NCBI RefSeq assembly: GCF_016900875.1 | Contig: NZ_JAFEUM010000003.1 | Span: 62,001-126,000 of the forward strand | DNA: 64,000 nt | Origin: Vibrio ulleungensis | Lineage (GTDB): Bacteria > Pseudomonadota > Gammaproteobacteria > Enterobacterales > Vibrionaceae | Direction: 5' to 3' | Shown: positions 8,914 through 19,494 of the stretch, piece after piece | How the letters are laid out: each line of letters begins with the position of its first letter | How positions within the stretch are numbered: position 1 is the stretch's first letter | Notes under the pieces: generated by a model | What the model was told of the DNA's origin: nothing | Database searches by the model: none | What the model saw: only the letters and a program-made list of their open reading frames with translations | Program-made: the position numbers and the translations under genes

Positions 8914-11736
8914 ATGCACAATGGCGTGATGAAGGCATGGCTCGAGTCTTCTCACTTGGCTGGCGCCAATGCGACTTATGTAGAAGAACTCTACGAATTG
9001 TATCTAAGCGATCCCGATCTGGTTGGTGAGGAATGGAAACGTGTGTTTGACGATTTGCCTGTGCAAGCGTCAGTCGAGGCAGAACAGCCGCACTCACGTG
9101 TCCGTGACTACTTCCGCAGACTCGCCCAAGAAACTAAGCAATACAACGCTCCAGTCAGTGATCCTGATGTCGATGCAAAGCAGGTAAGGGTTCTCCAACT
9201 TATCAATGCTTACCGCTTCCGTGGCCACCAAGCCGCGAATCTAGACCCACTCGGTCTATGGGAACGTCCAGTTCAGCCCGAACTCGATCCCGCTTTCCAC
9301 AATTTAACTCCAGAAGATTTTGAAGAGACCTTTAACGTAGGTTCTTTTGCTATTGGGCAAGAGACCATGAAGCTGAAAGATCTCTACAACGCCCTTCAAA
9401 AAACCTATTGCGGCTCTATCGGTGCAGAATATATGCACATGACCAATACAGAACAAAAACGTTGGGTTCAACAGCGTCTTGAGTCTGTGGTTGGCGCGGG
9501 CTCGTTTAATCAAGAAGAGAAACACACCTTCCTAGATGAATTGACCGCAGCCGAAGGTTTAGAGCGTTACTTGGGAGCAAAATTCCCGGGTGCGAAACGC
9601 TTCTCTCTTGAAGGGGGCGACGCCTTAATCCCAATGACTAAAGAGCTTATCCGTCACGCCGGTGGCAGTGGTATGCGTGAAGTCGTCATTGGCATGGCGC
9701 ACCGTGGTCGTCTTAACATGTTGGTTAACGTGTTGGGTAAAAAGCCACAAGATTTGTTTGATGAGTTTGCAGGTAAACACGACGACACATGGGGTACCGG
9801 TGACGTTAAGTATCACCAAGGTTTCTCTGCCGACTTTGCCACTCCAGGCGGCGACGTTCATTTAGTGCTCGCGTTTAACCCATCGCACCTCGAAATTGTA
9901 AACCCAGTGGTTATTGGCTCAGTTCGTGCTCGTCAAGATCGTTTAGACGATAAAGACGGCGACATTGTTCTGCCGATTACGATTCATGGTGACTCTGCGA
10001 TTGCTGGTCAAGGTGTTGTACAAGAGACGTTTAACATGTCTCAAACTCGCGGCTTCCGCGTCGGTGGTACGGTTCGAATCGTTGTGAACAACCAAGTGGG
10101 CTTCACCACATCAAACCCGCGTGACACTCGCTCAACCATGTACTGTACCGATATTGCCAAAATGGTACAGGCACCGATTTTCCACGTTAACGCTGACGAC
10201 CCAGAAGCGGTTGCTTTTGTCGCTCGTACGGCCCTTGACTACCGCAACACCTTTAAACGTGATGTGGTCATTGAGTTAGTTTGTTATCGCCGACACGGCC
10301 ATAACGAAGCGGACGAGCCGAATGCCACCCAGCCGTTGATGTACCAAAAAATCAAAAAGCATCCAACACCACGTAAACTGTATGCCGATGTATTGATGGA
10401 GCGCGATGAAGCGACCATCGAAACAGCGACGCAAATGGTCAATGAGTATCGTGACGCGCTGGATAAAGGCGAAGTCGTGGTAAAAGAGTTCCGTCCAATG
10501 GCACTCCACTCGGTAGACTGGTCACCCTACATTGGTCATGACTGGGATATGCAGTGGGATAACGAATTCCCATTAGAGCGACTAAAAGAGCTTGGCGACA
10601 AACTGTGTACAGCACCAGAAAGCCACACTTTGCAAAGCCGGGTTAAGAAGATTTACGGCGACCGTCAAATGATGATGTCTGGTGAGAAACCGCTGGATTG
10701 GGGTATGGCGGAAACACTCGCCTATGCCACCATCGTGGACGATGGTAAGCGAATCCGTATTTCTGGTCAGGACTCTGGCCGTGGTACGTTCTTCCACCGT
10801 CATTCGGTATTGCACAACCAACTTGATGCGAGCACCTACACACCACTTGCGAATGTGCACGATAAACAGGGTCCATTCCAAGTATTTGACTCAGTATTGT
10901 CTGAAGAGGCGGTACTGGCGTTTGAATATGGTTACGCAACCGCTGAACCAGGTGGTTTGACGATTTGGGAAGCGCAGTTTGGTGATTTTGCTAATGGCGC
11001 CCAAGTGGTTATCGATCAGTTCATTTCCTCTGGTGAGCAAAAGTGGGGCCGTTTGTGCGGTATCACAATGTTGTTGCCACACGGCTATGAAGGTCAAGGC
11101 CCAGAGCACTCGTCGGCTCGACTAGAACGTTACTTGCAGTTATGTGCTGAACAAAACATTCAGGTTGTTGTTCCGTCGACGCCTGCACAGGTGTATCACA
11201 TGATACGTCGTCAGGTTGTACGACCAATGCGTCGCCCACTTATTGTAATGTCGCCCAAGTCATTACTTCGTCATCCTCTGTGTACGTCTAGCTTGGAAGA
11301 GCTGGCAGAGGGTACGTTCCAAAGCGTCATCAATGAGATTGACGAGTTGGATAAGAGTGAAGTGAAGCGTATTGTATTTTGTTCGGGTAAAGTTTACTTC
11401 GATCTTCTTGATGAGCGACGTAAGCGTGACCTCAAAGATGTCGCAATCATTCGTATTGAGCAGTTGTACCCGTTCCCATTGGATGATTTACGCCAAGTAC
11501 TACGTAATGAATATCCTCAAGTGATGGACTTTATTTGGTGTCAGGAAGAGCCTCAGAACCAAGGTGCATGGTATTCGAGCCAGCACAACTTCCGCGCCGC
11601 TACGCCAGAAGGCAGTACGTTAGAGTATGCGGGTCGCCCTGCTTCTGCGTCGCCAGCGGTGGGCTATATGTCCGTTCACATTAAACAACAGCAAGCGTTG
11701 ATAGATGACGCGTTAACCATAAGCCCTACAGCTTAG
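8914..11736 (+). CDS. sucA: 2-oxoglutarate dehydrogenase E1 component
   Basis: A 940-residue thiamine-diphosphate-dependent decarboxylase, the first component of the 2-oxoglutarate dehydrogenase complex. The amino-terminal E2-binding helix ([23 protein letters not shown]) is followed by the TPP-fold domains with [30 protein letters not shown] and [15 protein letters not shown], which hold the conserved histidines of the family. It is the family's usual length (933 in E. coli). The gene is in line with sucB 29 bases downstream; E3 (lpd) is not in the window, as expected. Confidence 0.97.
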   Translation: MHNGVMKAWLESSHLAGANATYVEELYELYLSDPDLVGEEWKRVFDDLPVQASVEAEQPHSRVRDYFRRLAQETKQYNAPVSDPDVDAKQVRVLQLINAYRFRGHQAANLDPLGLWERPVQPELDPAFHNLTPEDFEETFNVGSFAIGQETMKLKDLYNALQKTYCGSIGAEYMHMTNTEQKRWVQQRLESVVGAGSFNQEEKHTFLDELTAAEGLERYLGAKFPGAKRFSLEGGDALIPMTKELIRHAGGSGMREVVIGMAHRGRLNMLVNVLGKKPQDLFDEFAGKHDDTWGTGDVKYHQGFSADFATPGGDVHLVLAFNPSHLEIVNPVVIGSVRARQDRLDDKDGDIVLPITIHGDSAIAGQGVVQETFNMSQTRGFRVGGTVRIVVNNQVGFTTSNPRDTRSTMYCTDIAKMVQAPIFHVNADDPEAVAFVARTALDYRNTFKRDVVIELVCYRRHGHNEADEPNATQPLMYQKIKKHPTPRKLYADVLMERDEATIETATQMVNEYRDALDKGEVVVKEFRPMALHSVDWSPYIGHDWDMQWDNEFPLERLKELGDKLCTAPESHTLQSRVKKIYGDRQMMMSGEKPLDWGMAETLAYATIVDDGKRIRISGQDSGRGTFFHRHSVLHNQLDASTYTPLANVHDKQGPFQVFDSVLSEEAVLAFEYGYATAEPGGLTIWEAQFGDFANGAQVVIDQFISSGEQKWGRLCGITMLLPHGYEGQGPEHSSARLERYLQLCAEQNIQVVVPSTPAQVYHMIRRQVVRPMRRPLIVMSPKSLLRHPLCTSSLEELAEGTFQSVINEIDELDKSEVKRIVFCSGKVYFDLLDERRKRDLKDVAIIRIEQLYPFPLDDLRQVLRNEYPQVMDFIWCQEEPQNQGAWYSSQHNFRAATPEGSTLEYAGRPASASPAVGYMSVHIKQQQALIDDALTISPTA

Positions 11737-11765
11737 AACTAGAAGATAGTAAGGAAACCCACATT

Positions 11766-12974
11766 ATGACAATTGAAATTCTGGTTCCTGATTTACCTGA
11801 ATCTGTTGCGGACGCCACCGTAGCGACCTGGCACAAACAGCCAGGCGACGCTGTAGAGCGTGACGAAGTTATCGTCGATATAGAAACAGATAAAGTGGTA
11901 CTTGAAGTACCAGCGCCAGAAGCTGGTGTGTTAGAAGCCATTATTGAAGAAGAAGGTGCCACGGTACTTTCTAAGCAACTCATCGCTAAGTTAAAAGCAG
12001 GCGCAGTCGCTGGTGAACCTACCAACGATTCGACTCAAGCAACCGAAGCATCGCCAGATAAGCGCCATAAAGCGTCTCTTACTGAAGAGTCGAACGATGC
12101 GCTTAGCCCAGCGGTTCGCCGTTTGCTTGCTGAAAACGACTTAAACGCTGCCGATGTTAAAGGCAGTGGTGTTGGCGGCCGTATTACTCGCGAAGATGTT
12201 GAAAAACACATTGCAGATGCCAAAGCAGCGCCAGCCCCGCAGGCTGATGCAAAAGCCGAAGCGCCTGCTGCAGCTCGCAGTCAAAAACGCGTGCCGATGA
12301 CTCGTCTTCGTAAAACCGTCGCTAACCGACTGCTTGAAGCGAAGAACAGCACGGCTATGTTGACCACGTTCAACGAAGTGAACATGAAGCCAATCATGGA
12401 TCTGCGTAAGCAATACAAAGATCAATTTGAAGAGCGTCATGGTACACGCCTTGGCTTTATGTCTTTCTACGTGAAAGCAGTGACTGAAGCATTGAAACGT
12501 TATCCAGAAGTGAACGCTTCTATTGATGGTACCGACATCGTTTATCACAACTACTTCGACATCAGCATGGCGGTTTCCACGCCACGTGGTCTGGTTACCC
12601 CAGTTCTAAAAGACTGCGATACCTTGGGCTTTGCTGACATCGAAAAAGGCATCAAAGAGCTTGCGATCAAAGGTCGTGATGGCAAATTGACGGTCGACGA
12701 GTTGATGGGCGGTAACTTCACTATCACTAACGGTGGTGTGTTCGGATCGCTGATGTCGACGCCAATCATTAACCCACCGCAAGCGGCTATTTTGGGTATG
12801 CACAAAATCCAAGATCGCCCAATGGCAGTGGATGGAAAAGTTGAGATTCTACCAATGATGTACCTAGCTCTGTCTTATGACCACCGATTGATCGATGGTC
12901 GAGAGTCAGTGGGCTTCTTGGTCACCATTAAAGAACTTCTAGAAGATCCAGCTCGTCTGCTTCTCGATGTTTAG
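11766..12974 (+). CDS. sucB: Dihydrolipoyl succinyltransferase E2 of 2-oxoglutarate dehydrogenase
   Basis: A 402-residue E2 core subunit. A single lipoyl domain carries the modified lysine in [13 protein letters not shown] (near residue 42). A peripheral-subunit-binding domain ([19 protein letters not shown], near 115) and an Ala/Pro-rich linker follow. The catalytic domain ends in [17 protein letters not shown], with the HxxxD active site. One lipoyl domain and the succinyltransferase-type start [19 protein letters not shown] separate it from pyruvate dehydrogenase E2. It is cotranscribed with sucA. Confidence 0.97.
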   Translation: MTIEILVPDLPESVADATVATWHKQPGDAVERDEVIVDIETDKVVLEVPAPEAGVLEAIIEEEGATVLSKQLIAKLKAGAVAGEPTNDSTQATEASPDKRHKASLTEESNDALSPAVRRLLAENDLNAADVKGSGVGGRITREDVEKHIADAKAAPAPQADAKAEAPAAARSQKRVPMTRLRKTVANRLLEAKNSTAMLTTFNEVNMKPIMDLRKQYKDQFEERHGTRLGFMSFYVKAVTEALKRYPEVNASIDGTDIVYHNYFDISMAVSTPRGLVTPVLKDCDTLGFADIEKGIKELAIKGRDGKLTVDELMGGNFTITNGGVFGSLMSTPIINPPQAAILGMHKIQDRPMAVDGKVEILPMMYLALSYDHRLIDGRESVGFLVTIKELLEDPARLLLDV

Positions 12975-13174
12975 AGTCTCAAACTAAAGGTTTAAATTTA
13001 AGTTGGGTAGGGGTGCTCACCCTCACTCAACTTAATTCTTAAGGTTACAGGCAGCGAAATTATGTTGCCTTTTGGCCTGCGGAATAAGCGGTACCGCTTA
13101 GCTCAAGAGTACTCCTACGTAAGGGCCCATAATGCAACGGTGCCCATGGACAATAATAACTACGGAATGAACAC
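12975..13174 (+). promoter_or_regulatory. sucB-sucC spacer with imperfect hairpin
   Basis: A 200-base gap between sucB and sucC. An imperfect inverted repeat lies near 13000-13034 (AAGTTGGGTAGGGGTG with CCCTCACTCAACTT). No T-run follows, so read-through into sucCD is likely. No coding region was seen. Confidence 0.35.
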
Positions 13175-14341
13175 ATGAATTTGCATGAATACCAAGCCAA
13201 ACAGCTGTTTGCAGAATTCGGATTGCCAGTGCCAGAAGGCTACGCATGTGACACAGCGCAAGAAGCGTTTGAAGCAGCGGGTCGTATTAGTACGGCTAAG
13301 AAAGTAGTGAAATGTCAGGTTCACGCTGGTGGCCGCGGTAAAGCGGGCGGTGTGGAGCTACACGACACTAAAGAAGGTGCTAAAGAGTTTGCACAAAAGT
13401 GGCTAGGTAAAAACCTAGTGACTTACCAAACAGATGCGGCAGGTCAACCGGTCACTAAAATCTTGGTTGAAGAAGCATCGAACATCGCCAATGAGCTGTA
13501 CCTGGGTGCAGTTGTTGACCGTGCAACGCGCAAAGTCGTGTTCATGGCATCAACAGAAGGTGGTGTTGAGATTGAAAAAGTCGCTGAGGAAACGCCTGAG
13601 CTTATCCACAAAGCTGCGATTGATCCATTGGTTGGCCCACAGGCTTACCAGGGACGTGAGCTAGCGTTCAAACTTGGCCTTGCGGGCGACCAGATTAAAC
13701 AGTTTGTGAAAATCTTTATGGGTCTGGCGAACATGTTTGAGCAATACGACCTCGCATTGCTAGAAATTAACCCATTGGTTATCACTGCTGAAGGCGATCT
13801 ACTGTGTCTTGATGGCAAGATCAACATCGATTCGAACGCCATGTACCGTCAGCCTAAGCTGCGTGAAATGCACGATCCATCGCAAGAAGATGAGCGTGAA
13901 GCACATGCAGCACAATGGGAACTTAACTACGTAGCTCTTGATGGCACAGTAGGTTGTATGGTGAACGGTGCGGGCCTAGCAATGGGTACCATGGACATCG
14001 TTAACTTGCACGGTGGCAAGCCAGCGAACTTCTTAGACGTTGGTGGCGGCGCAACCAAAGAGCGCGTTGCAGAAGCGTTTAAGATCATCTTGTCCGACGA
14101 CAATGTGAAAGCCGTTTTGGTGAACATTTTTGGCGGTATCGTACGTTGTGACATGATTGCCGAAGGCATCATTGGCGCAGTAAAAGAAGTCGGTGTGAAC
14201 GTGCCAGTTGTGGTACGTCTAGAAGGCACCAACGCAGATCTTGGTCGCCAAGTTCTTGCTAATTCTGACGTTGATATCATTGCTGCAGAGTCTTTGACTG
14301 ATGCGGCTCAAAAAGTAGTTGCTGCTGCGGAGGCCAAATAA
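13175..14341 (+). CDS. sucC: Succinyl-CoA synthetase, beta subunit (ADP-forming)
   Basis: A 388-residue ATP-grasp subunit that binds nucleotide and, with SucD, converts succinyl-CoA to succinate with substrate-level phosphorylation. The family start [16 protein letters not shown], the nucleotide-binding loop [12 protein letters not shown] (near residue 49), LEINPL near 195 and the beta-subunit signature around [14 protein letters not shown] are all present. The length equals E. coli SucC (388). Its stop codon shares one base with the sucD start, so the subunits are translationally coupled. Confidence 0.97.
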   Translation: MNLHEYQAKQLFAEFGLPVPEGYACDTAQEAFEAAGRISTAKKVVKCQVHAGGRGKAGGVELHDTKEGAKEFAQKWLGKNLVTYQTDAAGQPVTKILVEEASNIANELYLGAVVDRATRKVVFMASTEGGVEIEKVAEETPELIHKAAIDPLVGPQAYQGRELAFKLGLAGDQIKQFVKIFMGLANMFEQYDLALLEINPLVITAEGDLLCLDGKINIDSNAMYRQPKLREMHDPSQEDEREAHAAQWELNYVALDGTVGCMVNGAGLAMGTMDIVNLHGGKPANFLDVGGGATKERVAEAFKIILSDDNVKAVLVNIFGGIVRCDMIAEGIIGAVKEVGVNVPVVVRLEGTNADLGRQVLANSDVDIIAAESLTDAAQKVVAAAEAK

Positions 14342-15213
14342 TGTCTGTACTCATTAATAAAGACACCAAAGTAATTTGTCAGGGCTTTACCGGTGGTCAA
14401 GGTACGTTCCACTCTGAGCAAGCTATCGCATACGGCACGCAAATGGTCGGCGGTGTTTCTCCAGGTAAAGGCGGTCAAACACACCTAGGTCTGCCAGTAT
14501 TCAACACCGTACGTGAAGCGGTTGAGACGACGGGCGCGACAGCAACTGTTATCTATGTACCAGCAGCATTTTGTAAAGACGCAATTCTAGAAGCAATTGA
14601 CGCGGGCATTAAACTCATCGTGACCATCACGGAAGGCATCCCAACCATCGACATGATCGATGTGAAAGTGAAGCTTGAAGAGACTGGCGTTGTGATGATT
14701 GGTCCTAACTGTCCGGGTGTGATCACGCCAGACGAGTGTAAGATCGGTATCATGCCAGGCCACATTCACAAGAAAGGTCGCGTGGGCATTGTATCTCGTT
14801 CAGGTACTTTGACTTACGAAGCAGTTAAGCAAACCACAGACGAAGGCTTTGGTCAGTCGTCGTGTGTTGGTATTGGTGGTGACCCAATTCCTGGCTCTAA
14901 CTTCATCGACATTCTTAAGTTGTTCCAAGAAGACCCTGAAACTGAAGCGATCGTCATGATCGGTGAAATCGGTGGTACGGCTGAAGAAGAAGCCGCAGCG
15001 TTTATTAAAGAGAACGTCACTAAACCAGTGGTTTCATACATTGCCGGCGTTACTGCGCCTCCAGGCAAGCGTATGGGTCACGCAGGTGCGATCATCTCTG
15101 GTGGTAAAGGTACTGCGGAAGACAAATTCCAAGCACTTGAAGCCGCGGGTGTTAAGACGGTGAAAAGCCTTGCCGACATCGGTAGTGCTCTTCGTGAAGT
15201 AACTGGTTGGTAA
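14341..15213 (+). CDS. sucD: Succinyl-CoA synthetase, alpha subunit
   Basis: A 290-residue alpha subunit with an amino-terminal CoA-binding Rossmann domain ([17 protein letters not shown], near residue 10) and the phosphohistidine loop [17 protein letters not shown] (near 247). The pattern [20 protein letters not shown] is the family signature. It starts on the last base of sucC and is followed by a strong terminator, so it closes the TCA block. Confidence 0.97.
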   Translation: MSVLINKDTKVICQGFTGGQGTFHSEQAIAYGTQMVGGVSPGKGGQTHLGLPVFNTVREAVETTGATATVIYVPAAFCKDAILEAIDAGIKLIVTITEGIPTIDMIDVKVKLEETGVVMIGPNCPGVITPDECKIGIMPGHIHKKGRVGIVSRSGTLTYEAVKQTTDEGFGQSSCVGIGGDPIPGSNFIDILKLFQEDPETEAIVMIGEIGGTAEEEAAAFIKENVTKPVVSYIAGVTAPPGKRMGHAGAIISGGKGTAEDKFQALEAAGVKTVKSLADIGSALREVTGW

Positions 15214-15233
15214 TACCCCAACAGTGAAAATAG

Positions 15234-15265
15234 AAACGGGGCTGAGAAATCAGCCCCGTTTTTTT
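15234..15265 (+). terminator. Terminator after sucD (bidirectional)
   Basis: Stem AAACGGGGCTGA / TCAGCCCCGTTT with a GAAA loop and a run of seven T. It can also serve the convergent GH9 gene on the minus strand. Confidence 0.9.
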
Positions 15266-15290
15266 GTTTCTAGTGAAACGTTAATAACGT

Positions 15291-17588
15291 TTAGTTGAGT
15301 TTCCCTTCATCTAATGCCGCACTTAGCCACACCAAAGGTGCATTCCAATTAATGGTGATCTCGTTAAGTGTCCAAGCATTGATTTTGTCTTTATAACAAG
15401 TCTGTCCTATACAGTGGCCTTTCATAGGTGCAGCAACAGGGTCACTAAAGCTGACTGAGTTTGGCCCACCTATAAGCGCACCTGGTGCCGGTGCAGGTGA
15501 GTTCTCATCGACTGCGTTTGCCCAAAATCGGTGGTGAGGTTCACTGGCGGCGCGCGTTCCGTACCCGGTTATATAAGAGATATTCATGGGGTTACTGCCG
15601 AGTAAATAGTCCATGGCATTGGCTGCAGTTTTTAAGAACTCGATGTTGTTGGTAAAGTCGTGTGCATAGATCAAAAAGATCCCTCGGTTGGCAAGGTTCG
15701 AATTGGACCCCCATGGGTACTCTGCAACTGAATAAGGGATGTTGTAGCCTTCATTCATTTGCTGAGCACGATATTGGATAGAGGTTTTTACAATAGCTTC
15801 ACGAGCGTGCTGTTTAGCCGAAAAATCACTGTCGACAACCGCCAGGCTAATCGTGCCTAGCGGCGCCGTGTATTGCCAAAAGATGTCGCCATCAGCCTCT
15901 TCATTGCCTGTGGGTGACGCTAAATACTCAGGAGACTGTTTAATGAAGGCTAAATAGCCATCATCTGCGGTAGTGAGATAAAGCTCGGCCGCCGCCCAAT
16001 AGAACTCGTCCTCTAAGGCACTGTCGTTGTATGGGCCTGAGCCTGTAAAGTTGTCGTAGGCAAAGACGTTAGAATGCCTGTTGGCCGCCTCCCATGCGCT
16101 CTGGGCGGCATTTAAACAGCGTGACGAGAACCCTGGGTCAATGTTTCGCCAAATTCGTGCGCACTGAGCGGCAACAGCAGATAAGTTTAATGTTGCTGCG
16201 GTGCTAGGTTGTCCTACGTAGCGCTTTTCAGTATCTAGATGAGGAGGCAAGGGCATGCCTGTCCAGGTTTCATCCGCTATTTTATGAAACGCGAGATGCG
16301 AAGCATCAATTTGGGTAAGCTGTAGAGGCGCGCCCTCTTGCTGTTTTCCAAGAGGCACAGAGACTTTAACCCCTTCTGGAATTTGCATCGCAAGCATAAA
16401 CTCAATGTTCCATTTTGCTTCTGCCAGTAATGCGTTGCCGCCTTGCTGCGCTTCAGGGTTTAGGTCTTTTGCAGTATCAAAGTGAGACTGTGCTCCTTCT
16501 ATATACAGCCCACGCTCGTATAGGTTAAGCAATGTCCAGGTTGATATGCCGCTGTTGACAGTGTATTTGCCGTGATCCCCAGCATCGTACCATCCTCCTG
16601 TCGCATCAACGGTGTAATCACACCCTGGCCACTTGGTACCCCAAGTGTCAATCTTGTCAAAGCAGGTTGCGGTATCTTTCGGGTGGCCTGCAGGTCTTGC
16701 GAGTTCGCTGCGCTGTACAAAGGGAGCCTCGATCGCGATTCCACTACGATTTTGATAAAAGTAGGACAGAGCGTCTTTTTTAAGTGAAGTGTAAAGGTTA
16801 GGAGAAATTGAGAATGGAAAACTTGTGTCGTCGTTTACTTTGATAACTAGGTTATCAAGCTCTGTTTGGTATGGTGTTAAGTCGATGCGATGAAGGTTTT
16901 CGCCAGAGGACTTATTGAGCCCTGTAGGAAGAGTCCTTCCCATATCGATATTGATGCCTTGTGCATTTTCTAAGGTCCAACGCAGTGGATCGGTTGACTC
17001 AGATTGCACAAAAACATACTTGTCTGCTTTAGGTAAAAAGCCAAGCTGATTGGTGCGAATGGACGACGTTTTCGATACTTCAAAATAGGGCTTTCCATCA
17101 ATAGAGACGTTGGTAAAGCAGATGTTTCCTGATTGCTGTGCCCCCATTTGAAATTGGAACTCGCCGCCTGCATCGCTGTCGAGTTGGTGAGTAAATGTGT
17201 ACTGATAAGACTGCTTCTGCGCCCCGATAGACGTATCTTCAATGAGGTAATGGGTGTAAGGGGGCCCTTCATGTTGAATGAGTGTTTTCACTTGGGTTTC
17301 GACATCGGCGTAGGCGTCAAATGAAACGACGTACGATTGACCTTGCTCTAACCCTATACCGCCATGACCAAGTATCACACTCCATGGGTTTGGACCGGGG
17401 TTCAGGATTTCCATACAGGCCCATTGGTCGGTAACGGTGACGGTACCTCCTGCACTCCACCAACCGTCTAGTTGTTGGTCGAAATTGCCGTTGCGGATCA
17501 TTTCATCCGCTGAGACAAAATGAGTGCTAATAAGCATTGGAGACAATAATGCTAGCCGAGCCAAACAAGAAACGCGCATGTACACCAT
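15291..17588 (-). CDS. Secreted GH9 endoglucanase (CBM4/9-like + Ig-like + GH9)
   Basis: A 765-residue secreted glycoside hydrolase, probably a cellulase acting on beta-1,4-glucan. A signal peptide (CLARLALLSPMLISTHFVSA) is followed by a jelly-roll carbohydrate-binding region of CBM4/9 type (about residues 28-165, starting MIRNGNFDQQLDGWW). An immunoglobulin-like CelD_N domain (about 175-265) comes next, then the GH9 catalytic domain. The catalytic aspartates lie in GGWYDAGDHGKY (near 335). The second signature, WTLNEITINWNAPLVWL, near the end, carries the acid glutamate. It stands alone between the suc and znu genes, in a place not typical for polysaccharide utilisation. ATG at 17588 and 17579 are both possible. 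Activity on mixed-linkage glucan or chito-oligomers cannot be excluded. Confidence 0.88.
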   Translation of the reverse strand: MVYMRVSCLARLALLSPMLISTHFVSADEMIRNGNFDQQLDGWWSAGGTVTVTDQWACMEILNPGPNPWSVILGHGGIGLEQGQSYVVSFDAYADVETQVKTLIQHEGPPYTHYLIEDTSIGAQKQSYQYTFTHQLDSDAGGEFQFQMGAQQSGNICFTNVSIDGKPYFEVSKTSSIRTNQLGFLPKADKYVFVQSESTDPLRWTLENAQGINIDMGRTLPTGLNKSSGENLHRIDLTPYQTELDNLVIKVNDDTSFPFSISPNLYTSLKKDALSYFYQNRSGIAIEAPFVQRSELARPAGHPKDTATCFDKIDTWGTKWPGCDYTVDATGGWYDAGDHGKYTVNSGISTWTLLNLYERGLYIEGAQSHFDTAKDLNPEAQQGGNALLAEAKWNIEFMLAMQIPEGVKVSVPLGKQQEGAPLQLTQIDASHLAFHKIADETWTGMPLPPHLDTEKRYVGQPSTAATLNLSAVAAQCARIWRNIDPGFSSRCLNAAQSAWEAANRHSNVFAYDNFTGSGPYNDSALEDEFYWAAAELYLTTADDGYLAFIKQSPEYLASPTGNEEADGDIFWQYTAPLGTISLAVVDSDFSAKQHAREAIVKTSIQYRAQQMNEGYNIPYSVAEYPWGSNSNLANRGIFLIYAHDFTNNIEFLKTAANAMDYLLGSNPMNISYITGYGTRAASEPHHRFWANAVDENSPAPAPGALIGGPNSVSFSDPVAAPMKGHCIGQTCYKDKINAWTLNEITINWNAPLVWLSAALDEGKLN

Positions 17589-17721
17589 CCGTAAGTTATT
17601 GAATCAATAACTTCAAGCTAGATGAAGCTCTCGGTTTAGGACAAAAGGCCGGTTTAACAATGTGATTTGGCAGAGCATCAATGTGTATAAGCGTGAATAG
17701 AGTCGAGCGGATTAGGTTGAA

Positions 17722-17738
17722 AATGAAACAGTTTCATT
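17722..17738. promoter_or_regulatory. Palindromic operator candidate upstream of GH9 gene
   Basis: AATGAAACAGTTTCATT is a perfect 17-nt palindrome centred on one base, about 135-150 bases upstream of the GH9 start. This is typical of a dimeric repressor or activator site. The regulator is not identifiable from the sequence. Confidence 0.4.
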
Positions 17739-17856
17739 GCGATTAATGATGCTTGCGAACGCGAGCTAATAGGATCAATCGCAGGCAGTGAGTCGTATTA
17801 TGGCAAACGCCACAAGTAGAGATGTTTGCTTCCTGCAGCGTATGAATTATTGCGCG

Positions 17857-18645
17857 TTAAGCTCGTTGTCTCGCAAACAGTTGCGCCATAATAAACAGCA
17901 CCAACGCGCTACACACGACCGATGGCCCTGCTGGAGTATCGTAGCTCCAAGACATTGCCAACCCCCCTAAAACGCTAAGCATGCCGGTAAGCGTGGCGAT
18001 GGTGGCCATTTGCTCGGGCGAGCGAGAGAACTTATGCGCTGCTGCTGCAGGTATGATCAACAATGAAGAGATAATTAACGCGCCCACAAACTTCATCCCA
18101 ACAGCAATAACCACACCGGTAAGTACCATAATCAGCAGGCGCATTGCTTTAATGTTTACCCCTTCTATGGCGGCAAGTTCTTCATTGACCGTACTCGACA
18201 ATAGCGGATGCCAATATCGATATAGAGTAAGCAACACCACTAACACACCAACATAAATGAAGGCGACGTCAGTGAAGTTAACGGCCAACAAGTCGCCAAA
18301 TAAATAAGACATTAAATCAACGCGCACGTGGTCTAAAAAACTAATGGCGATTAAGCCAAGAGATAGGGCGCTGTGAGCCAATATTCCTAGTAAGGTATCG
18401 GTGGAGACGCGGCTTTTTTCTTGCAATGTAACCAAAAACAGCGCAATCGCGATGCAGGTGACAATAAGCGCCAAATATAGGTTTATGTGCAGTAGAAACC
18501 CAAGTGCGATGCCAAGTAGAGAAGCGTGGGCGAGCGTATCACCAAAATACGCCATTTTTCGCCACACCACGAAAGAGCCTAATGGACCTGCGATAATCGC
18601 AATGCCTAATCCGGCAAGCAGAGAGGGCAGTAAAAATTCAATCAT
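17857..18645 (-). CDS. znuB: Zinc ABC transporter permease
   Basis: A 262-residue inner-membrane permease of the high-affinity Zn(II) importer, with about eight hydrophobic helices and the ABC-3 family features GPLGSFVVWRKMAYFGDTLAHAS near the start and SSLLIIPAAAA near residue 195. Its ATG lies inside the end of znuC (8-bp overlap), so the ATPase and permease are translationally coupled. The length equals E. coli ZnuB (261). Confidence 0.95.
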   Translation of the reverse strand: MIEFLLPSLLAGLGIAIIAGPLGSFVVWRKMAYFGDTLAHASLLGIALGFLLHINLYLALIVTCIAIALFLVTLQEKSRVSTDTLLGILAHSALSLGLIAISFLDHVRVDLMSYLFGDLLAVNFTDVAFIYVGVLVVLLTLYRYWHPLLSSTVNEELAAIEGVNIKAMRLLIMVLTGVVIAVGMKFVGALIISSLLIIPAAAAHKFSRSPEQMATIATLTGMLSVLGGLAMSWSYDTPAGPSVVCSALVLFIMAQLFARQRA

Positions 18646-19420
18646 GAGTGTGTCCGTGATGGTGATGATCGCATTGCTGCCCGTCGCCTTCTACGGCGTT
18701 ACCAGACAGGTCGTGATGGTGGTGATGGTTATGTTCGTAAAAGGCCAACGCATTATGGTGCCCGTGGCCAAACATTTCGATGTAGGATGGGTGTGACGTC
18801 ACAGCCTCAGGGGTACCAGAGCAACAAACGTGACGTTGTAAACAAACCACGTGATCGGTTTTGGCCATTACCAAGTGTAGATCGTGCGATACCATCAAAA
18901 TCGCGCAGTCAAAGCGATGGCGGATTTGATCAATTAAGTTGTACAAGTCTATTTGTCCTTGTACGTCAACACCTTGTGCAGGCTCGTCTAGCACCAACAA
19001 TTGTGGGCGACGTAACAGGGCTCGAGCTAACAGTACGCGCTGAGTTTCTCCGCCGGACAAGCGATGAAGATTGGCCTTAGACAAATGTTCAGCGCCCACT
19101 AACCGCAATGCTTCTAATCGTTCTTGTTCGCTGTATTTACCCGCTAACTTTAAAAACTTGTTTACGTTTAGAGGCAAACTTTCATTTAGTCTCAGTTTTT
19201 GCGGAACATACCCAACCCGTAATTTTTCGGTCTTAATGACACGTCCAGAGTTAGGTTTAATTAATCCCAATATGACTTTCACTAAGGTTGACTTACCCGC
19301 ACCATTTGGGCCAACCAGTGTTGTAATCTGGCCTTGGGTAATGGTTAGAGAGATTGAGTCGAGTACAGTAAGAGAGTCAAACTGTACCGAAATGTCCTGT
19401 AACTCTATCAATGGGGGCAT
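18638..19420 (-). CDS. znuC: Zinc ABC transporter ATP-binding protein
   Basis: A 260-residue ATPase powering zinc import. Walker A is GPNGAGKST (near residue 37), the ABC signature is LSGGETQRVLLARALL (near 122) and Walker B is LLVLDEPAQGVD. The carboxy-terminal tail is strikingly histidine-rich (NHHHHHDL and CDHHHHGHTHD), a common feature of ZnuC that may bind zinc or sense it. It is divergent from znuA across 74 bases. Confidence 0.95.
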   Translation of the reverse strand: MPPLIELQDISVQFDSLTVLDSISLTITQGQITTLVGPNGAGKSTLVKVILGLIKPNSGRVIKTEKLRVGYVPQKLRLNESLPLNVNKFLKLAGKYSEQERLEALRLVGAEHLSKANLHRLSGGETQRVLLARALLRRPQLLVLDEPAQGVDVQGQIDLYNLIDQIRHRFDCAILMVSHDLHLVMAKTDHVVCLQRHVCCSGTPEAVTSHPSYIEMFGHGHHNALAFYEHNHHHHHDLSGNAVEGDGQQCDHHHHGHTHD

Positions 19421-19494
19421 GAATAAGTCTCATTTGCGAACTTAGGCCAACATGGAGTACCATCACCGCAATCTAATTAAGGGCGACCAGCAAA

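Noticed and set aside
10276..10939. Overlapping antisense frames in sucA
   Set aside because: Chance open frames opposite a well-identified conserved enzyme.
17788..17970. 60-codon open frame upstream of the GH9 gene
   Set aside because: It runs antisense into the end of znuB, with no ribosome-binding site and odd composition; treated as chance.
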